Of a stretch of DNA of 64,000 nt, positions 34,239 to 43,817 are shown in pieces. The position numbers and the translations under genes were made by a program. Below the pieces are notes generated by a model that did no database searches, was not told where the DNA came from, and saw only the letters and a list, made by a program, of their open reading frames with translations. Position 1 is the first letter of the stretch, and every line of letters starts with the position of its first letter. Source of the stretch: Micrococcus sp. EYE_212 (GTDB lineage: Bacteria > Actinomycetota > Actinomycetes > Actinomycetales > Micrococcaceae); assembly GCF_023147585.1 (NCBI RefSeq), contig NZ_JAHXOZ010000006.1, positions 1 to 64,000 on the forward strand. Reading direction: 5' to 3'.

Positions 34239-35205
34239 GGGAGCCGGCCAGGCGCAGCAGGGGAGGCGCCGGGAAGCGCAGCTGACGCCGTCCCGGGTGC
34301 AGCTCGGCCGTGAGCGCCGTGGCCGCCTCCTCCGTCTGCGCGTCCTCGAACGCCGGCCGCAGCACGTGCCCGCCCATCGGGACGGCGTCCACGAGCGAGC
34401 GCACCCCCTGCTCGGCGGGGTCGTAGGCCTCGGGCAGCGCGCCCCCGGGCACGGTGCGCACGCGCAGCGCACGGCCTGCCGCGTCCGGCGTGCCCTCGAG
34501 TCCGCGCAGCGCGGCCGCGCCGACCGCGTGCTCGGGGTGGAACCGGTCGGCACGCCAGTGCACCGCCAGCCGCCCCGGCTCGACGAAGCGCATCCAGCCG
34601 CCGAGGTGGCCCGGTCCGCCGAAAGGCCCGCTCCCCGGACGCCGGGGCAGGGCGGTCCAGACCACGCGCGTGACGCCCAGCAGGCCCGCGAGCTCGGCCT
34701 CCGCCTGGGCGGCGCTCCAGCCCGGGTTGACCTCCGGGGCCAGCACGGCGCCGGCGTCGACCACGGCGGTGCCCGCCCCGTCCGTCACCCACGAGTCGCG
34801 GGAGGCGGCCAGCAGCGGGGTGCGCACGGGGAGCCCGGCGGCGCGGGCGATCGCACCGCCCACCGCGGCGTCGCGGTGCACGCCGACGTCGGGGTGCCGG
34901 GAGCGCGGGTCCAGGCGCCAGTGCACGGCCTCGCCGGCGGGCAGGAACGTGGGGCCGGTGCGGCCGACCAGGGGGGTGTCGAGGGGGACCGGGAGCTGCT
35001 CGACCGCGCCGGGGAGCAGGCGCGCGGCCGCCGCACGGTCCTCGGGGTCCACGAGGACGGCGACGTCGGCCGCCTCGGTGAGGGTCTCCGCGAGCCCGGC
35101 GATCGCGTCGCGGGTCTCCTCCAGCAGCGCGGCCGAGGGGTGGCGGGGCGGCAGGGCGAGCCAGACGCGCTCCGGCCGATCGAGGGCGTCGGGGTGCTGG
35201 GCCAT
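34132..35205 (-). CDS. Degenerate agmatine/peptidylarginine deiminase-like protein
   Basis: A 357-residue protein with the outline of the agmatine deiminase family: PERVWLALPPRHPS near the start, VGRTGPTFLP near 90, HWRLD, DGAGTAVVDAGAVLAPEVNP near 155, TRVVWTALP and GHLGGWMRFVEPG near 225. Key catalytic positions are changed: the usual RDTGP reads GRTGP, the GHxD Asp reads Gly, and the C-terminal GGGNxHC nucleophile region reads GGHVLRPAF without Cys. It is therefore unlikely to be an active deiminase. The start follows AGGAGACGCCCCGGC. Its 3' end overlaps the convergent transporter gene by 107 bp. Confidence 0.72.
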   Translation of the reverse strand: MAQHPDALDRPERVWLALPPRHPSAALLEETRDAIAGLAETLTEAADVAVLVDPEDRAAAARLLPGAVEQLPVPLDTPLVGRTGPTFLPAGEAVHWRLDPRSRHPDVGVHRDAAVGGAIARAAGLPVRTPLLAASRDSWVTDGAGTAVVDAGAVLAPEVNPGWSAAQAEAELAGLLGVTRVVWTALPRRPGSGPFGGPGHLGGWMRFVEPGRLAVHWRADRFHPEHAVGAAALRGLEGTPDAAGRALRVRTVPGGALPEAYDPAEQGVRSLVDAVPMGGHVLRPAFEDAQTEEAATALTAELHPGRRQLRFPAPPLLRLAGSLTDLVLVQPRLQDRPRDPGPDSAAAPHPPAAPPRR

Positions 35206-35260
35206 GCCGGGGCGTCTCCTGGGGGTGGGGTGCGGTCCCCACCGAGCATAGGGTGTGCCC

Positions 35261-35839
35261 ATGCACCTGCTCCTGCGCACCCTCTGGGTCCTCGCCCGGG
35301 CCCGCCGCCGCCCCCGCCTCGGCGTGTGGGACGCGGCCTCGCTGCCCCTGCGCGCCCTGCCCACGGACGTGGACATCGCGTGGCACATCAACAACGGCCA
35401 GTACTTCGGCCTCTTCGACCTCGGCCGCTTCGACCTCATGGCCCGCGCCGGCGTCATGAGCGCATTCCAGCGCCGGGGATGGACGCCCGTGGTCCAGGCC
35501 GAGCAGGTCGCCTTCCGCCGCTCCGTGACGCTGGGCCAGGCCTTCAGCATCGAGACGAAGTGCATCGGCCTGGACGAGCGGGCCGTGTGGTTCGAGCAGC
35601 GCGTCGTCGTGGACGGGGACGTGGCGGTGCGCGCCTTCATCTGCACGCGCCTGCGCGCGAAGGACGGCACGCCGGTGACCAACGACGTCGTCCGCGCCGC
35701 CCTCGCCGAGGCGGGCCACGACCTGAGCGCCGAGCCCACGGTTCCCGAGTGGCTCCACGGCTGGCGTGCCGACGTCGCGCTGCCCTCCGCGCGCACCCCC
35801 CTGCCCCACGCCTGGCGGGCCGGCGCGGACCACCGCTGA
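35261..35839 (+). CDS. Hotdog-fold thioesterase (4HBT/THEM6-like)
   Basis: A 192-residue protein with a single hotdog domain: DVDIAWHINNGQYFGLFDLGRFDLM near residues 38-62, where the D-x-x-x-H-x-N-N motif matches acyl-CoA thioesterases of the 4-hydroxybenzoyl-CoA/THEM6 type. It would hydrolyse an acyl-CoA. The ATG at 35261 was chosen; a GTG two codons earlier is possible. It is followed by putA on the same strand with a 101-bp gap. Substrate unknown. Confidence 0.83.
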   Translation: MHLLLRTLWVLARARRRPRLGVWDAASLPLRALPTDVDIAWHINNGQYFGLFDLGRFDLMARAGVMSAFQRRGWTPVVQAEQVAFRRSVTLGQAFSIETKCIGLDERAVWFEQRVVVDGDVAVRAFICTRLRAKDGTPVTNDVVRAALAEAGHDLSAEPTVPEWLHGWRADVALPSARTPLPHAWRAGADHR

Positions 35840-35940
35840 GCCCGCGGCCGCGCCTGCCGCCTCGGGCCCGCCTCCGGGGCCCGGGTCACCCGGCGTCCCC
35901 GCGTTTGCGCCGGAGCCCCCCGGACAGACAGGGTGGAGGC

Positions 35941-38900
35941 ATGGAAGAGAGCCGCGCCGCCGCCGCGCACGAGACCGATGCACTCCTCAAGGCGACGGGC
36001 GGCATCCCCGACCCCGCCGACCTGCAGGGCCTCGCCGACGAGGCGGTCGAGCAGGTGCGCGCCTGGCTCGAGGACGCGCGCGGCCACGAGGCCGACTTCG
36101 CCGCCCAGCAGCTGGCCGCCGCGCTCAAGGAGCCGGGCGGCCTGGACTTCATCGTGCGCTTCGTGGACCACGTGATCCGCCCCGAGGACCCCGCCATCGC
36201 GGCCCGCGCGCTGCGCGAGCTCGCCCAGCAGCGCCCGGGCTTCCTGCCGCCGGCCCTGCGCGCCGTCTTCGACGTCGGCGGCCGCGCCGCCCCGCTGGTG
36301 CCGCGCATCGCCGTGCCGGTGGCACGCCGCGTGCTGCGCCAGATGGTCTCCCACCTGATCGTGGACGCCCGTGACAAGCAGCTGGGCAAGGCCCTCGAGA
36401 CGCTGCGCGACGAGGACACGCGCCTGAACATCAACCTCCTCGGCGAGGCCATCCTCGGCAAGGGCGAGGCCGACCGCCGGCTCGAGGGCATCGCCGAGCT
36501 CATCCGCCGCGACGACGTGGACTACGTGTCCGTGAAGGTCTCCGCGGCCACCGCCCCGCACGCGCCCTACGCGTACGACGAGGCCGTGGAGGACATCACC
36601 GCCCGCCTCACGCCGCTCTACGAGCTGGCGCGCGAGAAGCGCACCTTCGTCAACCTGGACATGGAGGAGTACCACGACCTCGACCTGACGCTCGACGTGT
36701 TCATGGGCCTCCTGGAGAAGCCGCAGCTGCGCGACTACGAGGCGGGGATCGTGCTGCAGGCCTACCTGCCGGACGCCCTGGGCGCCATGATCCGCCTGCA
36801 GGAGTGGTCCGCGCGTCGCGTCGCCAGCGGCGGGGCGCCGATCAAGGTGCGCGTGGTCAAGGGCGCGAACCTGCCCATGGAGCAGATGCAGGCCTCCCTC
36901 ATGGGCTGGCCGCTGGCCACCGTCGCCTCCAAGCAGGAGGCGGACACCAACTACAAGCGCGTGCTCAACTTCGCGTTCACCCCCGAGCACCTCGCGAACG
37001 TGCGCATCGGCGTGGCAGGCCACAACCTCTTCGACGTCGCGCTGGCCCACCGCCTCATGGAGCGCCGCGGGCTGCCGAAGGACGCGGTGGAGTTCGAGAT
37101 GCTGCTCGGCATGGCCACCGGCCAGGCCGCCGCCGTGAAGAGGAGCGTCGGCTCGCTGCTGCTCTACACCCCCGTGGTGAAGCCCTCCGAGTTCGACGTG
37201 GCGATCTCCTACCTGGTGCGCCGTCTCGAAGAGGGGGCCTCCCACGAGAACTTCATGTCCGCCGTCTTCGACCTGGACGCGGACCCGGCGCTCTTCGACC
37301 GGGAGCGCGAGCGCTTCCTCGCCTCCCTGCGCCGGCTGGACACCGCCGTGCCCCGCCCGGCCCGCGGCCAGGACCGCTCGCGCGGCGTGGACGGGGAGAC
37401 CCCTGCCCCCGTGGACGGCTTCGCCAACACCCCGGACACCGACCCCTCGCTGCCCGGCAACCGCGCGTGGGCCCGGCAGATCCTCGAGGCGATCCCGCGC
37501 TCCACCCTGGGCACGGACACGGCCCGGGAGCACGCCGCCACGAGCGCCGAGCAGGCCCGCGCTGCGATCGCCGCGACCGAGGAGCCCGGCGCCCGCTGGG
37601 GCGCACTGACCGGCCACCAGCGCGCGGACGCCCTCGACGCCGTCGGGCGGGCCCTGCACGCCGGCCGCGCCCGCCTGCTCGAGGTGGCCGCGTCCGAGAC
37701 CGGCAAGACCCTGGACCAGGGCGACCCCGAGGTCTCCGAGGCTGTGGACTTCGCCCACTACTACGCACGCCTGGCCCGCGGCCTGGACGAGGTGGAGGGC
37801 GCGCGCGCCGTGCCCGTGCGCCTGACGCTCGTGATCCCGCCGTGGAACTTCCCCGTGGCCATCCCCGTGGGCGGCGTCCTCGCGGCGCTCGGCGCCGGCT
37901 CGCCCGTGGTGTTCAAGCCCGCCCCGCAGTCCGAGCGCACGGGCGCCGTGGCGTGGGAGCTCATCGTGCAGGGCCTGCGGGACTCCGGCCTGTTCGAGGG
38001 CGACGGCGCGCTCGCCGGCGTCGACCCGGCCGACCTGGTGCGGCTCGTGACGATGGCCGACGAGGACGAGGAGGAGGTGGGCACCGCGCTGGTGACGGAC
38101 CCCGCCGTCGAGCGCCTCATCCTCACCGGCGGCTACGAGACCGCCACGCTGTTCAAGGGCATGCGCCCGGACCTGCACCTGCTGGCCGAGACCTCCGGCA
38201 AGAACGCGCTGATCGTCACGCCCTCCGCGGACCTGGACCTCGCCACCCGCGACGTGGTCACCTCCGCGTTCGGCCACGCCGGGCAGAAGTGCTCCGCCGC
38301 CTCGCTCGTGATCCTGGTGGGCTCCGTGGGCTCATCCGAGCGGTTCCGCCGCCAGCTGCTGGACGCCGCCTCGTCCATCCACGTGGCGCACCCGGACGAC
38401 CCCCGCGCGCAGATGGGCCCCGTGATCGAGGAGCCCGGCGAGAAGCTGCGCCGCGGCCTCACCGAGCTCGGCGAGGGGGAGTCCTGGGCGCTCGAGCCGC
38501 GCTCCCTCGACGACACGGGCCGGCTCTTCAGCCCCGGCGTGCGCGCGAACGTGCGCCCCGGCGCGGACGCGCACCTCACCGAGTACTTCGGCCCCGTGCT
38601 CTCCGTGATGACGGCCGCCACCCTCGAGGAGGCCGTCGAGCTCGCCAACGCGGTGGACTTCGGCCTCACCTCCGGCCTGCACTCGCTGGACCCGGAGGAG
38701 ATCGACTACTGGCTCACGCACATCCAGGCGGGCAACCTCTACGTCAACCGCGGCATCACCGGCGCCATCGTGCGCCGCCAGCCGTTCGGCGGCTGGAAGC
38801 GCTCCGTCGTCGGGCCCACCACCAAGGCGGGCGGCCCGCACTACCTGCGCGGCCTGGTGGACTGGGAGGACGTGCCCACGTGGCTCACGAGCCCCGAGTC

Positions 38901-39600
38901 CTCCTCGACGGAGACCGCCGAGGGCACCGCGGGCGGCGTGGACCCCTCGTGGCTGCAGACCGCGCGGAAGCTGGACGAGAAGGCCTGGACCACCGTGTTC
39001 GGCGCCGACCGGGACATCTCCGCCCTCGTCGCCGAGCGCAACGTGCTGCGCCATGTGCCCACCCCCGTGCTGGTGCGCTGGGCATCCGGCCCGGCGGAGC
39101 ACCTCCTCCGCGTGGTGTCGGCGGGCCTGCGGGCCGGAGCGCCGCTGACCGTGAGCCTGAACCACGTGCCCTCCACCGAGCCCGGCAGCGCCGCCGACCT
39201 CTCGGCCGCCGCCGTCCGCGGCCAGGTGGAGGAGCTCGCCCGCTCGGTCCGCAAGGACCACGCCGAAGGCGGCGTCACGCCCGTGGCCGTCGTCGTGGAG
39301 GACGCCGCCGCGTTCCACGAGCGCGCTCGGCGGATGGCCGAGGTGCCGGCCACCGCGGAGGGCGGCGGGGACGCCCGCATCCGCCTCGTCGCGGACTGGA
39401 CGGGCGACCGCGACGGCGCCGTCGCCGCCCGCGCCGCGCTGAACGAGGCGCTCGGTGACTCCCCGGACGTGGCGGTCTACGCCGGTCCCGTGGTCTCGGC
39501 GGGCGAGGTGGAGCTGCTGCCCTTCCTCCACGAGCAGGCCGTCTCCGTCACCGCGCACCGCTTCGGCACCCCCGATCACCTCACGGACGAGGTGCTCTGA
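35941..39600 (+). CDS. putA: Bifunctional proline dehydrogenase / delta-1-pyrroline-5-carboxylate dehydrogenase
   Basis: A 1219-residue enzyme converting proline to glutamate. Residues about 130-460 form the FAD-dependent proline dehydrogenase barrel (YVSVKVSA, NLDMEEYHDLDLT, RVVKGANLPMEQ). About 490-1000 form the aldehyde dehydrogenase domain with WNFPVAIPVGG, the general base AETSGKN near 750 and catalytic Cys784 in GHAGQKCSAAS. A C-terminal 200-residue domain resembles a further inactive ALDH-like fold. No N-terminal DNA-binding domain is present, so it does not self-regulate as in E. coli. The ATG follows GGTGGAGGC. Length fits actinobacterial PutA. Confidence 0.95.
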   Translation: MEESRAAAAHETDALLKATGGIPDPADLQGLADEAVEQVRAWLEDARGHEADFAAQQLAAALKEPGGLDFIVRFVDHVIRPEDPAIAARALRELAQQRPGFLPPALRAVFDVGGRAAPLVPRIAVPVARRVLRQMVSHLIVDARDKQLGKALETLRDEDTRLNINLLGEAILGKGEADRRLEGIAELIRRDDVDYVSVKVSAATAPHAPYAYDEAVEDITARLTPLYELAREKRTFVNLDMEEYHDLDLTLDVFMGLLEKPQLRDYEAGIVLQAYLPDALGAMIRLQEWSARRVASGGAPIKVRVVKGANLPMEQMQASLMGWPLATVASKQEADTNYKRVLNFAFTPEHLANVRIGVAGHNLFDVALAHRLMERRGLPKDAVEFEMLLGMATGQAAAVKRSVGSLLLYTPVVKPSEFDVAISYLVRRLEEGASHENFMSAVFDLDADPALFDRERERFLASLRRLDTAVPRPARGQDRSRGVDGETPAPVDGFANTPDTDPSLPGNRAWARQILEAIPRSTLGTDTAREHAATSAEQARAAIAATEEPGARWGALTGHQRADALDAVGRALHAGRARLLEVAASETGKTLDQGDPEVSEAVDFAHYYARLARGLDEVEGARAVPVRLTLVIPPWNFPVAIPVGGVLAALGAGSPVVFKPAPQSERTGAVAWELIVQGLRDSGLFEGDGALAGVDPADLVRLVTMADEDEEEVGTALVTDPAVERLILTGGYETATLFKGMRPDLHLLAETSGKNALIVTPSADLDLATRDVVTSAFGHAGQKCSAASLVILVGSVGSSERFRRQLLDAASSIHVAHPDDPRAQMGPVIEEPGEKLRRGLTELGEGESWALEPRSLDDTGRLFSPGVRANVRPGADAHLTEYFGPVLSVMTAATLEEAVELANAVDFGLTSGLHSLDPEEIDYWLTHIQAGNLYVNRGITGAIVRRQPFGGWKRSVVGPTTKAGGPHYLRGLVDWEDVPTWLTSPESSSTETAEGTAGGVDPSWLQTARKLDEKAWTTVFGADRDISALVAERNVLRHVPTPVLVRWASGPAEHLLRVVSAGLRAGAPLTVSLNHVPSTEPGSAADLSAAAVRGQVEELARSVRKDHAEGGVTPVAVVVEDAAAFHERARRMAEVPATAEGGGDARIRLVADWTGDRDGAVAARAALNEALGDSPDVAVYAGPVVSAGEVELLPFLHEQAVSVTAHRFGTPDHLTDEVL

Positions 39601-39724
39601 CGGCTCGGCGTCGGCCCCGTCCCGGTGAGGGGCGGGGCCGAGGTCCGGCAGGGGCCCGGGACACCGCGTCGGATCCCGGCGGGGCGGGTGTCGGAACCGT
39701 GGGATGTGGGGCACCATTGGTCGG

Positions 39725-41821
39725 GTGAACAACAGACTTCTGATCGTCGCCGCACTCTCGCTCGGCGCCGCGGTCCTGGTCCTGGTCGCAGTCATCGGCA
39801 GTGGCGCCTGGTGGGTGTTGGCCGCGATCATGATCGCGCTCCTGATCCTGGCCATCCACGACGTGACGCAGAAGCGCCACGCCATCCTCCGCAACTACCC
39901 GGTCATCGGGCGGATGCGGTACCTGCTCGAGTCCATCCGACCCGAGATCCAGCAGTACTTCATCGAGCGCAACTTCGACGGCAAGCCCTTCGACCGCGAC
40001 ACCCGCTCCCTCGTGTACGCCCGCGCCAAGGGCCTGGACGCGCACAAGGCGTTCGGCACCGAGCGGGACACCTCGGAGATCGGCTACGAGTTCCTCCTCC
40101 ACTCCTCCGCGCCCGTGAACGCGCCGGAGGAGCCCCCCACGGTGCGCATCGGCGGCCCGGACTGCACGCAGCCCGCGGACATCTCGCTGATGAACATCTC
40201 CTCGATGTCCTTCGGCTCGCTCTCCGCCAACGCGGTGGTGGCCATGAACAAGGGCGCCGGCATGGGCGGCTTCATCCACGAGACCGGCGAGGGCGGCCTC
40301 ACCAAGTACCACCGCGGCAACGGCGCGGACCTGTTCTGGGAGATCGGCTCCGGCTACTTCGGCTGCCGCAACGAGGACGGCACGTTCAGCGCTGAGCGCT
40401 TCGCCGCCAAGGCCGTGCTCCCCGAGGTCAAGGGCATCACCGTCAAGCTCTCGCAGGGCGCCAAGCCCGGTCTGGGCGGCATGCTGCCCAAGGAGAAGAT
40501 CTCCAAGGAGATCGCCGAGGCCCGCGAGATCCCCATGGACCGCGACTGCCTGTCCCCGGCCTCGCACTCCGCGTTCCGCACCCCCCGCGAGATGGTCCGC
40601 TTCATCGGGCGGCTGCGCGAGCTCTCGGGCGGCAAGCCGATCGGCATCAAGTTCTGCGTGGGCTCCCGCGTGGACGTGCTCGCCATGTGCAAGGCCATGT
40701 GGGAGGAGCGCATCGCTCCGGACTTCATCATCGTGGACGGCTCCGAGGGAGGAACCGGCGCCGCCCCGCTGGAGTACTCGGACCGCGTGGGCACCCCGCT
40801 CACCGAGGGGCTCATGCTCGTGCACAACGCCCTGGTGGGCACCGGCCTGCGCCACATGATCAAGCTCGGCGCCGCCGGCAAGGTGGCCACCGGCTCGGAC
40901 ATCGTCAAGCGCCTGATCCAGGGCGCCGACTTCACCATGTCCGCGCGCGCCATGATGATGGCCACCGGCTGCATCCAGGCGCAGAAGTGCCACACGAACG
41001 AGTGCCCGGTGGGCGTGGCCACGCAGGACCCGCGCCTGGCCCGCGCCGTCGACGTGGAGGACAAGTCGAACCGCGTGTTCAACTACCACCGCCTCACCGT
41101 CCGCGAGGCGGTGCAGATCATGGCGTCCATGGGCGTCTCCCACCCGTCTCAGCTGAACACCCGCATGATGCGCCGCCGCGTGGACCACCTGAGCACCCGT
41201 TCCTACGCGTCCATCTACCACTGGCTGCGCACGGACGAGCTGCTCAACGACCCGCCAGCCGGCTGGGACCTCGACTGGGAGGAGGCGGACGCCGACCACT
41301 TCGGTGAGCACGCCCGGATCGACTACCTCACGGACCGCAACCCCGAGTGGCGCTCCGAGCTGGCCGCCCCGGGCCGCGACGGCGAGCAGGGCCAGGCGCC
41401 CTCGGCCCTGTCCCGCGCCGGCTCCTCCCTCGCCACGAAGGACCGGATCGCCGTCGAGCCGCGGGATGCGAACGGGGTCTCGCTGAGCACCTCCCCCATG
41501 CCGAGCGTCGCCTCCCTCAAGGAGGGCGAGACCCTCTACGGGCGCACGGTGGGCCGCCTGGCCCAGGCCGTGGGCCTCGGCAAGGACGACGACGCCTCCG
41601 CCAGCCCCGTCCCGGGCCCGTCCGGGGACTCGGCGGCGGCCGCCAAGACCGACGCCGACTGGTCCGACCAGTCCCCGCGCCGCGGCCATGCGGACGACGC
41701 GAGCGAGCTGCCGCCCGAGGCCGGGGCACGCCCCGAGCGCCAGGACGGCGAAGAGGCCTCCGACGGCGACACCACCGGTCGCGTCGAGGAGGAGCCGCGC
41801 GGCGAGGGCCGCGTCGTCTGA
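39725..41821 (+). CDS. FMN/Fe-S glutamate synthase-like protein, membrane-anchored
   Basis: A 698-residue protein. Two N-terminal transmembrane segments (about residues 5-45) precede the glutamate synthase alpha-type FMN barrel: SSMSFGSLSANAV near 160, LSQGAKPGLGGMLPKEKIS near 245, DGSEGGTGAAP near 335 and the 3Fe-4S ligands CIQAQKCHTNECP near 420. There is no glutamine amidotransferase domain, so it is not full GltB; relatives act as ammonia-dependent or redox enzymes of uncertain reaction. The last 170 residues are Ala/Asp/Pro-rich and probably disordered. GTG 39725 was preferred over the ATG at 39704, but without strong evidence. Confidence 0.87.
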   Translation: MNNRLLIVAALSLGAAVLVLVAVIGSGAWWVLAAIMIALLILAIHDVTQKRHAILRNYPVIGRMRYLLESIRPEIQQYFIERNFDGKPFDRDTRSLVYARAKGLDAHKAFGTERDTSEIGYEFLLHSSAPVNAPEEPPTVRIGGPDCTQPADISLMNISSMSFGSLSANAVVAMNKGAGMGGFIHETGEGGLTKYHRGNGADLFWEIGSGYFGCRNEDGTFSAERFAAKAVLPEVKGITVKLSQGAKPGLGGMLPKEKISKEIAEAREIPMDRDCLSPASHSAFRTPREMVRFIGRLRELSGGKPIGIKFCVGSRVDVLAMCKAMWEERIAPDFIIVDGSEGGTGAAPLEYSDRVGTPLTEGLMLVHNALVGTGLRHMIKLGAAGKVATGSDIVKRLIQGADFTMSARAMMMATGCIQAQKCHTNECPVGVATQDPRLARAVDVEDKSNRVFNYHRLTVREAVQIMASMGVSHPSQLNTRMMRRRVDHLSTRSYASIYHWLRTDELLNDPPAGWDLDWEEADADHFGEHARIDYLTDRNPEWRSELAAPGRDGEQGQAPSALSRAGSSLATKDRIAVEPRDANGVSLSTSPMPSVASLKEGETLYGRTVGRLAQAVGLGKDDDASASPVPGPSGDSAAAAKTDADWSDQSPRRGHADDASELPPEAGARPERQDGEEASDGDTTGRVEEEPRGEGRVV

Positions 41822-41840
41822 CCCGACCCGCCGTCCCCCT

Positions 41841-41903
41841 CGACGAGCCCTGCACTGCTGCCCCTGTCCGCCCCGGACAGGAGCAGCAGCGCAGGGCTCG
41901 TCG
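41841..41903. terminator. Long terminator hairpin
   Basis: A 63-bp imperfect palindrome begins CGACGAGCCCTGC and ends GCAGGGCTCGTCG, with an inner CCTGTCCG/CGGACAGG stem. It closes the preceding gene and lies 24 bp before the MFS start. Confidence 0.88.
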
Positions 41904-41927
41904 CAGGAGGGGGCATACCCTGGGGCC

Positions 41928-43220
41928 GTGACCCCGCCCTCCGTACCCGCCCGCCAGCCCGGCCGCCCCGGGGACGTCCTGCTGCTGACGGTGCTGCTCG
42001 CCGCCATGGCCGCCGGCCCGCTGTTCAACTACGGGGTGGCCAGCTCCTCCGCGCTGGTGATCGAGCGCCTGGGCGTCACCTCCGGCCAGCTCGGCACCGT
42101 GCTCACCGTGGTGTTCGGCGCCGCCGCGGTCACGTCCGTGTGGCTGGGACGCCTCGCGGACAGCCTCTCCTCGCGCGCACAGATGGGCATCATCTTCGGC
42201 GGTGCGGCCCTGGCGCTCGTGGTGGGCGCGTTCTCCACCACGCTCTTCGCGCTCTACGCGGCGGCGGCGCTCGCCGGGGTCACCCAGGCGATCTCGAACC
42301 CGACGACGAACCGCATCATCCGCGAGGTCGCCCCGCCTGAGCGGCGCATCGGGTGGATCGGGGTGAAGCAGTCCGGCGTGCAGCTCGCGCAGCTCTTCGG
42401 CGGCCTGTTCTTCCCCGCCGCGGCACTGGCCCTCGGCTGGACGGGCGCCGCGCTGGGGGCGGCGCTCGTGGCGGGCGTGCTGGGCGTCGTCGCGTGGGCC
42501 ACGGTGCCGCCGCTCCCGGCGGGCTCTTCCGCGGCCGCGGCGCACATCCGGCACGACGACGGCGCGCCGCGGGCCGCTGAGGGTCCCGCGGGTGCCGGAG
42601 CGCCGACGACCGGCCGACGCGGTGGGCGCGGGCGGCTGCCGGCGAGCGTGTGGTTCTTCGCGGCGATCGCGTTCCTCACGGGCCTTGGCATGCAGGCCGT
42701 GAACGCGTACCTGCCGCTGTTCGCGGTGGAGACGCTCGGCCAGTCCCTCGTCGTCGGCGGGGCGGCCGCCGCCGTCTCCGGGGTGATCGGGGTCTTCTCC
42801 CGCATCTGGTGGGGCCGCCGCATGGCCGCCGGGCATCGGCCCACCACCCTGCTCGCGGCGATCTGCGCCGGCTCGCTGCTGGTGGTGGCCGCCCTCCTGG
42901 CCGCCGACGTGAGCCACGCGCCGGCCCTCCTGTGGGCGGCCGCCGTGCTGCACGGGCTCACCGTGCTGGGTGCGAACGTGGTGATCAACGCCGGGATCAT
43001 GGACGGCGTCCCGGCCGGGCAGCTCGGCGATGCCTCGGGGACGAACGCCATGGGCATGTATGCCGGCTTCGCGTGCGGACCGCTCGTGATGGGCCTGCTC
43101 CGCGACCACACCGGGGACTTCCGCCTCGGCCTGCTCGCGGTGGGCGGGGCGTACCTGCTGGGACTCGGGGTCACGTGGCTGCTGCGGCGCCGTGTGGATC
43201 GGGGCCGGTCCGGCGCGTGA
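41928..43220 (+). CDS. MFS transporter
   Basis: A 430-residue membrane protein with 12 predicted transmembrane segments. The MFS loop 2-3 motif appears as WLGRLADSLSSRAQMGI near residue 75, and the central loop between the halves (about 190-225) is Ala/Gly/Arg-rich. GVKQSGVQLAQLFGG near 145 is typical of the CynX/UhpT-like branch. The GTG start at 41928 follows GCAGGAGGGGG. It is convergent to the cold-shock gene across a shared terminator. Substrate unknown. Confidence 0.88.
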   Translation: MTPPSVPARQPGRPGDVLLLTVLLAAMAAGPLFNYGVASSSALVIERLGVTSGQLGTVLTVVFGAAAVTSVWLGRLADSLSSRAQMGIIFGGAALALVVGAFSTTLFALYAAAALAGVTQAISNPTTNRIIREVAPPERRIGWIGVKQSGVQLAQLFGGLFFPAAALALGWTGAALGAALVAGVLGVVAWATVPPLPAGSSAAAAHIRHDDGAPRAAEGPAGAGAPTTGRRGGRGRLPASVWFFAAIAFLTGLGMQAVNAYLPLFAVETLGQSLVVGGAAAAVSGVIGVFSRIWWGRRMAAGHRPTTLLAAICAGSLLVVAALLAADVSHAPALLWAAAVLHGLTVLGANVVINAGIMDGVPAGQLGDASGTNAMGMYAGFACGPLVMGLLRDHTGDFRLGLLAVGGAYLLGLGVTWLLRRRVDRGRSGA

Positions 43221-43234
43221 GCCGCGGCGCACGA

Positions 43235-43268
43235 CGAAGGCCCCGATCCGTGGGGATCGGGGCCTTCG
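43235..43268. terminator. Bidirectional terminator hairpin, 15-bp stem
   Basis: CGAAGGCCCCGATCC pairs perfectly with its complement around GTGG, between the convergent MFS and cold-shock genes. Confidence 0.9.
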
Positions 43269-43323
43269 GTGATCGTCCGTCAGCGCCTCAGGCGCCGGGG
43301 ACGGAATCCTCAGAGGAGGAAGA

Positions 43324-43527
43324 TCAGATCTTGGTCACGTTCGCGGCCTGCAGGCCCTTGGGGCCCTGCTGGGTCTCGAACTCGACGCGGTCGTTCTCCT
43401 GGAGCTCCTTGAAGCCCGAGCCGGTGATGGCGGAGAAGTGCACGAAGACGTCCGCGGACTGATCCTCGGGAGCGATGAAGCCGAAGCCCTTTTCAGCGTT
43501 GAACCACTTGACGGTACCGACAGCCAT
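43324..43527 (-). CDS. cspA: Cold-shock protein, CspA family
   Basis: A 67-residue single cold-shock domain with both RNA-binding motifs, KGFGFI (RNP1) and VFVHFSAI (RNP2). It binds single-stranded RNA and melts structure as an RNA chaperone. The ATG at 43527 follows AAGGACACC; the longer upstream frame is leader, not protein. Ends with the usual [10 protein letters not shown]. Confidence 0.97.
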   Translation of the reverse strand: MAVGTVKWFNAEKGFGFIAPEDQSADVFVHFSAITGSGFKELQENDRVEFETQQGPKGLQAANVTKI

Positions 43528-43817
43528 GATGGTGTCCTTTCGATGTGCCCCCGGAGGGGCGATGTGGGAACCGGTGGCCACTGTGGCCTCCGGGTGAAGC
43601 GGCAGAACTGAACCGCGTGCCCACACTCATCGTTCCGACCGGGGCCGGGACTGACAAGCAGTGATGTTACGGGATACAGCTTGGATCAACTTCAAGGTTC
43701 ATACTGCCACGGATTCGACCGCCTGGCGACCACGGGGTCGATGTTCATCGGATGTTCGCCTGTGAGCGCAATCTGGGGCCGTTCCAGTCCGTGCGGATCC
43801 CGGCTCCGGGGCGCTCC
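43528..43817 (-). other. Non-coding leader/promoter region of the cold-shock gene
   Basis: No gene fits in these 290 bp. The part next to the cspA start contains a CCCC/GGGG hairpin flanked by a repeated CACATCG, consistent with the structured leaders of cold-shock mRNAs. The far part is AT-richer (GATGTTACGGGATACAGC), where the promoter probably lies. The flavin reductase ends at 43818. Confidence 0.45.

Noticed and set aside
35206-38277. Upstream extension of the deiminase-like frame to more than 1300 codons
   Set aside because: The extension is antisense to putA and the thioesterase; the ATG at 35205 with an AGGAGA site upstream is the real start.
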